Assembly (NCBI RefSeq): GCF_003369575.1
Contig: NZ_PIOC01000010.1
Span: 148,662 to 212,661, forward strand
Direction of reading: 5' to 3'
Origin: Oceanobacillus arenosus
GTDB lineage: Bacteria; Bacillota; Bacilli; Bacillales; Amphibacillaceae
Length of the DNA stretch: 64,000 nucleotides
The notes under the pieces are model-generated. The model saw only the letters and a program-made list of their open reading frames with translations, ran no database searches and was not told where the DNA came from. The position numbers were made by a program, and so were the translations under genes. Shown here piece by piece: positions 8,432-15,559 of this stretch (its first letter is position 1; every line of letters begins with the position of its first letter).

Positions 8432-8570
8432 ATTAGATTAGTCAAAATGAAGTCTAAGCAGGTCATCAAATAGATAAGGGCTAGCGTAATTTGGTAGTAA
8501 AGAAAATCCGTATTTCTTTCTACATAAGTTTTCTAAGAAGATATAAATAAAGGAAACGGGGGGAATTGCT

Positions 8571-9047
8571 ATTAATATTCGTGAAATAGAAGAAAAGGAT
8601 AATCTTATAATTGAAGGAATTATCAAGAAGTCATTAGAATCATTTAAGTTAGATATTCCTGGAACAGCTTATTATGACCCATATTTAAACAACCTATATG
8701 GATTTTACCAAACAGAAACAAAGGCGAGATATTGGGTGATTGAAAATGAGGAAGGAGAAGTTGTCGGTGGCTGCGGGATTGGTCCTTTTGATAAAGAGGG
8801 AAGAATTGGCGAGCTACAAAAACTCTATTTATCTCCGAAGGCACAGGGGAAAGGGCTGTCTAAGGAACTAATGCAGGTAGCACTTGATTTTGCAAAGGAG
8901 CATTATATATATTGTTATTTAGAAACATTTGCGATACTGGAAAGTGCGAATCACTTATATGAGAAATGCGGATTCAAGCGATTAAATCAATCATTAAGTG
9001 AAACAACACATGATTCCTGTGATACTTGGTTTATAAAGGAATTGTAG
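8571..9047 (+). CDS. GNAT family N-acetyltransferase, probable ATT start
   Basis: The frame encodes about 158 residues beginning IREIEEKDN, with the acetyl-CoA binding region near LQKLYLSPKAQGKGLSKEL (V/L-x-P-x-x-x-G-x-G-x-G/S pattern) and a C-terminal LYEKCGFKRL typical of GNAT enzymes. The first 55 or so residues look native, but no ATG, GTG or TTG exists between the upstream in-frame stop at 8544 and codon Met at 8736. A GGGGGG stretch at 8558-8563 precedes an ATT at 8571 by 7 nt, so initiation at ATT is the best fit. A start at 8736 would lose the first part of the fold. The substrate is unknown. Confidence 0.7.
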   Translation: MNIREIEEKDNLIIEGIIKKSLESFKLDIPGTAYYDPYLNNLYGFYQTETKARYWVIENEEGEVVGGCGIGPFDKEGRIGELQKLYLSPKAQGKGLSKELMQVALDFAKEHYIYCYLETFAILESANHLYEKCGFKRLNQSLSETTHDSCDTWFIKEL

Positions 9048-9219
9048 AAGTTGTAATTGGGAATATTTTAATCGACAGTACGAAATACAGTTATTTACAT
9101 TATGATGTTAGTATTTGTTCATTCGTTGCACCTTTTTATGCCAAAAGTAGTAGTTATTTTGGATGAAGAAAATTAATAGAATATTTACTAGATTTTAATA
9201 GTTACTAAATATCTCTCTC

Positions 9220-9234
9220 CTATACTTAGTATAG
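9220..9234. promoter_or_regulatory. Palindrome upstream of alkaline phosphatase
   Basis: CTATACTTAGTATAG, with 7-bp arms around one base, ends 27 nt before the alkaline phosphatase start. TATACT within it resembles a -10 box. It may be the core promoter or an operator. No confident PhoP box was identified in the preceding 150 nt. Confidence 0.3.
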
Positions 9235-9261
9235 TAAGTTAAATTTGAGAGGAGAGTTTAC

Positions 9262-10617
9262 ATGTTTAAGAAAATTGGCGTTGTTGCTTTAAGTGCTGGG
9301 CTAGTTCTTTCAGGATTAAATTTAGGAACTGCTGATGCTGCGAAGCCAGATTTTACAGGGAAAAATAGTGGGAACACAAATGCAAAGGGGAATAAGGTAG
9401 AAAACGTAATCTACATGATTCCAGATGGCTTTAGTGCAGACTATGCTTCAAATTATCGAATTTACAAAGGTGAAGATGCAGTTTGGGATTCTCATTTAAA
9501 AGGACTTTTTACGACATATTCCGCTAACTCTGACATTACTGATTCTGCTGCCGCGGGTACAGCAATGGCAACCGGATCAAAAACGAACAATGGTATAATC
9601 GGTATTGATCCAGAAGGAAACAAGCTGCAGTCAATTCTTGAAGCATCTGAAGAAAAAGGTAAATCATCTGGTATCGTTGCTACTTCTACAATCACCCATG
9701 CAACTCCGGCTTCATTTGCAGCACATGTTGAAAATCGTAATAATGAAACTGAAATTGCAAGACAATACATTGAAGGTGGTTTGAATGTTATCCTGGGAGG
9801 AGGAAAGAGTAACTTCTTACCGGCATCTGAAGGTGGAAACCAAGAGGAATTAAACTTAATTGAAAAAGCAGAAGCAGAGGGGTCTACTTTTGTAGAAACA
9901 CGTGAGCAATTATTAAACATAGATAAATTAAAGATCGATAAAGGGGATAAACTGCTTGGCTTATTTGCAGACGATGCCCTAGCTCCTGAACTGCATCGCG
10001 GCGAAACAGAAGAGCCGAGTCTGGCTGAAATGACAAAAACTGCTATCGACGTATTAAAAGAAGATAAAGACGGATTTTTCTTAGTAGTAGAAGGCAGCCA
10101 AGTCGACTGGGCTGGACATGCCAATGATGCTGCATGGGCGATGTCAGATGTTGCAGCATTTGAACAAGCAGTTGAAGAGGCAATTGATTTTGCTAAAAAG
10201 GACAAGAAAACATTAGTTGTTGTTGCTGGTGACCATGATACAGGCGGCATGACTACAGGTGCAAATGACTCCATGGACTTAAACGCTTCAATCCTTCATG
10301 ATGTTAAGGCAACTGGTGATTATATGGCTGCACAGCTTAACACAGATCGTTCAAATGTAAGTGAGGTCCTTAGTACCTACACAGGATTTGAATTGTCTGA
10401 AGAAGAAGTGCAATCGATTCAAGAAGCGGAAAATGCTTCACTTGCAATTAACAAAGTAATTAGTGATAGAGCATACATCGGTTGGACGAGCTCTAACCAT
10501 ACTGGAGCAGACATCCCAGTATATGCTTATGGACCACAATCAGATAAATTTGTTGGATTCAATGATAATACAGATTTACCAAAAATCATTGCAGAAGCAT
10601 TGAAATTAGGAAAATAA
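9262..10617 (+). CDS. phoA: Alkaline phosphatase, secreted
   Basis: The 451-residue protein starts with a Sec signal peptide (MFKKIGVVALSAGLVLSG, cleavage probably after a TADA-type site near residue 26). The phosphatase motifs follow in order: VIYMIPDGF (metal Asp), ITDSAAAGTAMATG with the nucleophile Ser after Asp, VEGSQVDWAGHAND, VVAGDHDTGGMT, and SSNHTGADIPVYAYGP. It hydrolyses phosphomonoesters outside the cell and is usually induced by phosphate starvation. The length is close to Bacillus enzymes of this family. ATG 9262 follows GAGAGGAGAG. A terminator hairpin follows, so it is monocistronic. Whether it is the orthologue of PhoA or PhoB of B. subtilis is not determined. Confidence 0.93.
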   Translation: MFKKIGVVALSAGLVLSGLNLGTADAAKPDFTGKNSGNTNAKGNKVENVIYMIPDGFSADYASNYRIYKGEDAVWDSHLKGLFTTYSANSDITDSAAAGTAMATGSKTNNGIIGIDPEGNKLQSILEASEEKGKSSGIVATSTITHATPASFAAHVENRNNETEIARQYIEGGLNVILGGGKSNFLPASEGGNQEELNLIEKAEAEGSTFVETREQLLNIDKLKIDKGDKLLGLFADDALAPELHRGETEEPSLAEMTKTAIDVLKEDKDGFFLVVEGSQVDWAGHANDAAWAMSDVAAFEQAVEEAIDFAKKDKKTLVVVAGDHDTGGMTTGANDSMDLNASILHDVKATGDYMAAQLNTDRSNVSEVLSTYTGFELSEEEVQSIQEAENASLAINKVISDRAYIGWTSSNHTGADIPVYAYGPQSDKFVGFNDNTDLPKIIAEALKLGK

Positions 10618-10641
10618 ATATAGTCACACGAGATAATATGC

Positions 10642-10686
10642 AAAGGAAACTTACCTTCTATTTGGGGGTGAGTTTCTTTTATTTTT
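10642..10686 (+). terminator. Terminator after alkaline phosphatase
   Basis: AAAGGAAACTTACC at 10642-10655 pairs with GGTGAGTTTCTTTT at 10667-10680 with few mismatches and is followed by a T-rich tract, 25 nt after the stop codon. Confidence 0.8.
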
Positions 10687-10757
10687 AGACTGTATAAAAA
10701 CTTCCCCTTTACAATTCCCGTGGCAAGAGAGTTTACCGTCTGATTACACATTAAATC

Positions 10758-11012
10758 GAGCGATAAATGCTATATTGGAGCGCTCGCCTACTAAGTCGGA
10801 GCGTTAACTCCAAACCACGAGCTCCTCCCACTGCCTGATATGGAGCGGAAAATGCTAAACCTGGAGAGCTAAATACAAAACTGAAGCTCTTCGCACACTA
10901 AGTCGGGAGCTAAATCCAACTCCGGAGCACTCTCCGACAAATAGGAGCACCAAAGGAAAAACGACCACCTCGACACCACCAACATCGGAGAACTCGCGAA
11001 GTCAGCGAATCC
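10758..11012. repeat. Degenerate ~21-bp GAGC tandem repeat, locus A
   Basis: GAGC (or close variants) recurs every 19-24 bases about a dozen times, for example GAGCGATAAATGCTATATTG, then GAGCGCTCGCCTACTAAGTCG, then GAGCGTTAACTCCAAACCAC. The spacer part of each unit is poorly conserved. No credible gene lies in this 465-nt intergenic region. The same kind of array appears near 34.1 and 50.9 kb. Confidence 0.65.
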
Positions 11013-11082
11013 AATCTCAATCAGATGAAGTTCCACTGGCGACTTGATATAATTGAGGATAACTGAAAGGAGATCATAAAAT

Positions 11083-12075
11083 ATGAAACTTAGCGTGTTG
11101 GATCAAGCACCAATAACCAAGGGAAATACTGCTGCCGGGGCTTTACAGAAAGCAGAGGAATTGGCAATTTTAGCAGATGATTTAGGATATGAACGGATGT
11201 GGATGGCAGAGCATCACGGAACAGATGCATATGCAAGTTCAGCACCGGAAGTGACAGCAGCACATTTAGCAGCGAAAACGAAGAACATTCGAATCGGTAC
11301 CGGTGGAGTGATGATGATGCACTATTCACCGCTTAAACTGGCAGAAGTATTTAAAACGCTTAGCGCCTTTTCACCTGGTCGGATTGATTTCGGAGTAGGT
11401 CGTGCGCCTGGTGGCGATAATTATTCCATTTATGCTCTATCTGAAGGTCGCCAGCCGATGTATGATAATATGTACGAAAAATTTGATACAGCAATGAAAT
11501 TAATAAATGATGAGGTACCGGAAGATAATTTATACAATAAAAATATAGCGACACCATCGAATATTATGTTGCCTGAATCGTGGTTACTAGGATCCAGCGG
11601 GAATAGTGCATTACAGGCTGCAAGAATGGGTGTGGGCTATTCATTTGCTCAATTTTTTAATGGGGAGATGACCAAGTCAATTCTGGAAATGTATAAACAT
11701 AGCTTTATTCCCTCTGCATTCATGGAAAAGCCGATTATCAATGTTGCTTATATGGTGACAACAGCAGAAACAAAAGAGGAAGCGGAGTTCGAGGCTCGTC
11801 CACAGGATCTTTCTCGTTTATGGTTGATGAAAGGAAAAGTAGGGCAGGCGTTAACTCCAGAAGAAGCGCAAAATTATCCACTTACAGAAATGGACCGGAT
11901 GACAATTAAAGAAAATCGTAAACTGCATTTAGTTGGAGCGGCAAAAGAAATCGCAATCCAGCTGCAGCAGGAACAAGCGCATTACGGTTTTGATGAAGCA
12001 ATGATTTGTAGCATTCCGCATTCACAAGAGAAACGATTAGATGTTTATCGATTATTAGCGAGGGAGCTTTTTTAA
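11083..12075 (+). CDS. LLM-class flavin-dependent oxidoreductase (luciferase-like)
   Basis: The 330-residue TIM-barrel protein belongs to the bacterial luciferase-like monooxygenases. Diagnostic stretches are LSVLDQAPI at the N-terminus, RMWMAEHHG, IRIGTGGVMM, SPGRIDFGVGRAPGG and LLGSSGNSALQAA. Members use reduced flavin to oxygenate or oxidise aldehydes and other small organics; the substrate here is not known. ATG 11083 follows GAAAGGAGA. It is transcribed alone and converges on the formaldehyde dehydrogenase gene, sharing a bidirectional terminator. Confidence 0.9.
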   Translation: MKLSVLDQAPITKGNTAAGALQKAEELAILADDLGYERMWMAEHHGTDAYASSAPEVTAAHLAAKTKNIRIGTGGVMMMHYSPLKLAEVFKTLSAFSPGRIDFGVGRAPGGDNYSIYALSEGRQPMYDNMYEKFDTAMKLINDEVPEDNLYNKNIATPSNIMLPESWLLGSSGNSALQAARMGVGYSFAQFFNGEMTKSILEMYKHSFIPSAFMEKPIINVAYMVTTAETKEEAEFEARPQDLSRLWLMKGKVGQALTPEEAQNYPLTEMDRMTIKENRKLHLVGAAKEIAIQLQQEQAHYGFDEAMICSIPHSQEKRLDVYRLLARELF

Positions 12076-12092
12076 ACGCGTTTTATTAGCTG

Positions 12093-12138
12093 AAAAACAC
12101 CAAGTAAGGAAAGTAAATTCGATACTTGGTGTTTTTTC
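12093..12138. terminator. Bidirectional terminator between convergent genes
   Basis: AACACCAAGTA at 12096-12106 is perfectly complementary to TACTTGGTGTT at 12123-12133. T-runs follow on the plus strand and an A-run precedes on the same strand, so it can serve both the flavin oxidoreductase gene and the minus-strand dehydrogenase gene. Confidence 0.85.
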
Positions 12139-12144
12139 ATTCAA

Positions 12145-13395
12145 CTAGTTTGACACTTGCTGATTTGCTGTAAGAAAATTCCTTTGCTTAATCATATTAT
12201 GTGGATCGATGACGAATTTTCTTGATACTCCGCCATCGAATTGTTTATAGCCATCAGGAGCTTCATTAATTGAGATAACAGTCGCGTTAACGGCTTTCGC
12301 AATTTGTGCCCTGCCACTTAAGATAGCTTTCATCAGATCGCGATTATATCTCATTACTGGTGTTTGTCCAGTTACAAATGTATGTGCTTTTGCAAATCCT
12401 AGACCGAAGCGGATTTTAAGTGTTCCTTCTTTTGCATCCTTGTCCGCTGCACCAGGATCTCCAGTTACGTACAAACCTGGAATACCTAATCGTCCACCTG
12501 CTCTAGTTACACCCATAATGGAATTTAATACAGTAGCAGGGGCTTCTCCAGCATCTCTCCCATGCCCACTTGCTTCAAAACCAACAGCATCGACTGCACA
12601 ATCTACTTCTGGTGTACCTAATATTTGTTCAATTTGTTCGCCAAGATCATCATGTTCACGTAAATTCACTGTTTCACAGCCAAAGCTTCTTGCCTGTGCT
12701 AGACGATCTTCATTTAAGTCACCAACAATTACAACCGACGCACCCAGTAATTGTGCGGAGTGTGCAGCAGCTAGGCCAACTGGACCAGCCCCAGCAACAT
12801 ATACCGTCGAACCAGTCTTAACGCCTGCACTTACTGCACCGTGGTATCCAGTAGGGAAGATATCAGATAACATCGTTAAATCAAGGATTTTTTCTAATGC
12901 TTGATCTTTGTCAGGAAATTTCAACAATTGGAAGTCTGCATATGGCACCATGACATATTCGGATTGACCGCCGACCCAACCGCCCATATCTACATATCCA
13001 TATGCAGAACCAGGGCGATCAGGATTAACATTTGTACATATATGTGTATCCTGTTTTTTACAACTTTCACAACGACCACATGCGATGTTGAACGGAACGG
13101 ATACGATATCTCCCTTTTCGATGAATTCAACATCACTACCGACTTCAATAACTTGTCCAGTTATTTCATGACCAAGTACTAGCCCGCTTGGTGCTGTTGT
13201 ACGTCCCCTAACCATGTGCTGGTCACTTCCGCAAATGTTAGTTGAAATTACCTTTAAAATAACTCCATGATTACATTTTCTTCCCACGTTTAGTGGATTG
13301 ACTCCTGGACCATCGCGAAGTACTAGATCAGGATAACCGATATCACGTACCTCAACTTCACCTGGTTTAACATACACTATTGCTTTGTTACTCAC
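12145..13395 (-). CDS. fdhA: Glutathione-independent formaldehyde dehydrogenase (zinc, NAD)
   Basis: The 416-residue medium-chain dehydrogenase matches the Pseudomonas FdhA type, which oxidises formaldehyde to formate with tightly bound NAD. Visible features are the catalytic zinc site (STNICGSDQHMVRGRT and LGHEITG), four structural-zinc cysteines in ACGRCESCKKQDTHIC, and the Rossmann motif VAGAGPVGLAAA. The family-specific insert before the C-terminal third (ASGHGRDAGEAPATVLNS) is present, giving the longer length than ordinary zinc ADHs. The start is GTG 13395 after AAGGAGG. The next genes to the right handle formate, so a detoxification or C1 oxidation route is likely. Confidence 0.92.
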   Translation of the reverse strand: MSNKAIVYVKPGEVEVRDIGYPDLVLRDGPGVNPLNVGRKCNHGVILKVISTNICGSDQHMVRGRTTAPSGLVLGHEITGQVIEVGSDVEFIEKGDIVSVPFNIACGRCESCKKQDTHICTNVNPDRPGSAYGYVDMGGWVGGQSEYVMVPYADFQLLKFPDKDQALEKILDLTMLSDIFPTGYHGAVSAGVKTGSTVYVAGAGPVGLAAAHSAQLLGASVVIVGDLNEDRLAQARSFGCETVNLREHDDLGEQIEQILGTPEVDCAVDAVGFEASGHGRDAGEAPATVLNSIMGVTRAGGRLGIPGLYVTGDPGAADKDAKEGTLKIRFGLGFAKAHTFVTGQTPVMRYNRDLMKAILSGRAQIAKAVNATVISINEAPDGYKQFDGGVSRKFVIDPHNMIKQRNFLTANQQVSN

Positions 13396-13469
13396 AAAAA
13401 AACCTCCTTAAATAATTGTTTAGTTTCATTAAAGATGTCTTTGCAGTAAGCGCTATCATTCTAAGTTCA

Positions 13470-13498
13470 ACTATACCAGTTTAAATATAATATTTCAA
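13470..13498 (-). promoter_or_regulatory. Sigma-A promoter of the formaldehyde dehydrogenase gene
   Basis: On the minus strand TTGAAA (plus 13493-13498) and TATAGT (plus 13470-13475) are 17 bp apart, about 75 nt before the GTG start. Just upstream, ATTCAAAAATTT (13519-13530) and AAATTTTGAAT (13549-13559) form an inverted repeat with one bulged base that could be a regulator site. Confidence 0.6.
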
Positions 13499-13733
13499 TA
13501 ATAAGATTAATAATAATTATTCAAAAATTTTAATAAGTATGTTATCATAAATTTTGAATATATTAAATTAGTGTTTGGAATAATTCATACTTACATAAAA
13601 GGCCTGGAGAAATTAGCATTTTAAACGTGTCCTTAATTAAAATCTATATATATCTAGTAACCAAAATCAAATCCTACTTTTTCAACTATGTTTCCATGAT
13701 TTAATTAGGAGAATATTTTAGGAGGATGGTTAA

Positions 13734-15017
13734 TTGGAAAAGGTGAAGAATCGCTGGTTAATAGCTGCATCTGCTGTTGGTGTCCATATTTCGATTGGCT
13801 CTGCATATGCTTGGAGTGTTTTTACAAACCCAATGGTTAACCAATATGGCTGGGAAGTAACAGAAATATCTTTTGCTTTTAGCATTGCGATTTTTATGTT
13901 AGGTTTTTCAGCGGCCTTTATGGGAAGATTCGTAGAGAAACATGGACCAAGGAAATCAGCACTGCTGTCGGCAATTTTCTTTAGTATTGGTGTTGCGGGT
14001 TCAGGTTTAGCAACAGCAATGGAATCGTTATTGTTATTATACTTATTCTATGGAGTAATTGGAGGAATTGGTTTAGGAATTGGGTATATTTCGCCAGTTT
14101 CGACACTAGTTAAATGGTTCCCAGATAGGCGAGGGCTTGCAACAGGTTTAGCAATTATGGGCTTTGGTTTCGCAGCGCTAATTAGTGGACCAGCTGCTGC
14201 TGCTTTAATTGAAGCAATCGGTATTACAGGTACATTTTTCATACTTGGAATTGCCTATTTCGTCGTCATGGCAATTTCTGCGCAATACTTATCCCCACCA
14301 CCTGAAGGATGGGCGCCGAAGGGATTTATAGAAAATCAGCAAAGTGGTTCCACTAAAATTAAACAGGATTTATCACAGCTGACTGCTAATGAAGCAATTA
14401 AAACGCGCCGATTTTGGATGTTGTGGATGATGCTGTTTCTGAATGTAACTTGTGGAATTGCAATTATTTCCGTGGCATCACCGATGGCTCAAGATATTGC
14501 AGGGATGACACCGATTGCCGCAGCGGCAATGGTTGGCATTATGGGCCTCTTTAATGGCGGTGGAAGGCTCGGCTGGGCATCTTTATCCGATTATATCGGA
14601 CGACCAAATGTGTATACTGCATTTTTTATTATCCAAATAATTGCATTTTTTATGTTACCGTTCGCAACAAATGGGATCATTTTTCAAATATTAATATTTG
14701 CAATTTTAACTTGTTATGGTGGTGGATTTGCATCAATTCCTGCTTATATTGGCGATTTATTTGGGACGAAACAACTAGGGGCAATTCATGGCTATATTCT
14801 AACTGCATGGGCACTTGCAGGAGTAGCAGGTCCGATTTTATTATCGTTAATTTACGACTCAACGAACAGTTATAATCTAACGATGGTCATCTTCGGCGTA
14901 TTATTTATTGTTGCGTTTATCGTATCACTTTGGATTAGGGCCGATATCAGTAGAATACGCAATACACAGAAGACAACAAGCAAGACGATATCACAAGTAG
15001 CTGAAGAGGTTCAATAG
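13734..15017 (+). CDS. OFA-type MFS transporter (oxalate/formate antiporter family)
   Basis: The 427-residue membrane protein has about twelve hydrophobic segments and the OFA subfamily N-terminus (SIGSAYAWSVFTNPM), the MFS loop-2/3 motif GRFVEKHGPRK, and GIGLGIGYISPVSTLVKWFPDRRG. OFA carriers exchange small carboxylates such as oxalate, formate or lactate. The start is TTG 13734 after GGAGGA. Its position between formaldehyde dehydrogenase and a formate-dehydrogenase-like enzyme fits a formate or oxalate carrier, but substrate assignment within this family is unreliable. Confidence 0.88.
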   Translation: MEKVKNRWLIAASAVGVHISIGSAYAWSVFTNPMVNQYGWEVTEISFAFSIAIFMLGFSAAFMGRFVEKHGPRKSALLSAIFFSIGVAGSGLATAMESLLLLYLFYGVIGGIGLGIGYISPVSTLVKWFPDRRGLATGLAIMGFGFAALISGPAAAALIEAIGITGTFFILGIAYFVVMAISAQYLSPPPEGWAPKGFIENQQSGSTKIKQDLSQLTANEAIKTRRFWMLWMMLFLNVTCGIAIISVASPMAQDIAGMTPIAAAAMVGIMGLFNGGGRLGWASLSDYIGRPNVYTAFFIIQIIAFFMLPFATNGIIFQILIFAILTCYGGGFASIPAYIGDLFGTKQLGAIHGYILTAWALAGVAGPILLSLIYDSTNSYNLTMVIFGVLFIVAFIVSLWIRADISRIRNTQKTTSKTISQVAEEVQ

Positions 15018-15244
15018 CAAGCTTCAATCAATGAAAGAACCATTTTTTATTGACGCTTTAATTCTTACAGATAGGCTCATATCATGTCATTTGTTGCTAT
15101 TGATATAAACTGCGAACTAGTGATAATTATTATTTCAGAACTTGCCAGCAGTTACTATTCGTACATGAGTCTCCAGTATTTTGCTACAATCGGCGTCGAT
15201 AGTTATTGGTCTTGTCATTCTTTTTCGCTAGATTCTGCACTATC

Positions 15245-15370
15245 CCCAGCGGAAGAAATACTCGAAGACTCCTGCGGGAAGAAGAGCATAGGTGAGACTA
15301 CGAAGTGCGACAGCACAAGTAGGCTCACCAGCTCCCCAAGGAAAGCGAAGGGTATTTCTGGAGCGGTGGA
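15245..15370. repeat. Bacillaceae-type intergenic repeat (GACTCCTGCGGGAA family)
   Basis: The 541-nt gap before the molybdopterin oxidoreductase holds an element with GACTCCTGCGGGAA at 15267-15280, an internal GGTGAG...CTCACC stem at 15291-15329, and GGAAAGCGAAG near 15340-15350. I recognise this combination as a repeated intergenic element common in Bacillaceae chromosomes, usually beside genes and without coding capacity. Its function is unknown. A 112-codon frame across it is judged spurious. Confidence 0.65.
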
Positions 15371-15559
15371 CCAGGAAGCAAAATATCATCCAAAGTTATA
15401 TCACACTTTATTTAGATTATGAAATATGAATAATCACATAAGAAAGCAAAAAGATTTTATAGAACTTAATTCTGATAAGAGTCTTACAACTAGTTAGTAA
15501 GATAAAATAATGTTTTTACCTAATAAGATCATGGCTATTTTAAAAATGGAGGGATTTGC

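Noticed and set aside
9492-10274. 260-codon open frame antisense to alkaline phosphatase
   Set aside because: It is Ser/Pro/Ala-rich shadow translation of a well-supported gene, has no ribosome binding site and no recognisable domain.
12440-12904. 154-codon open frame antisense to formaldehyde dehydrogenase
   Set aside because: It lies entirely inside a clear gene and its composition reflects the complementary codons.
15084-15422. 112-codon frame in the gap before the molybdo-enzyme
   Set aside because: It crosses the dispersed GACTCCTGCGGGAA element, lacks a ribosome binding site and resembles the spurious predictions such repeats generate.
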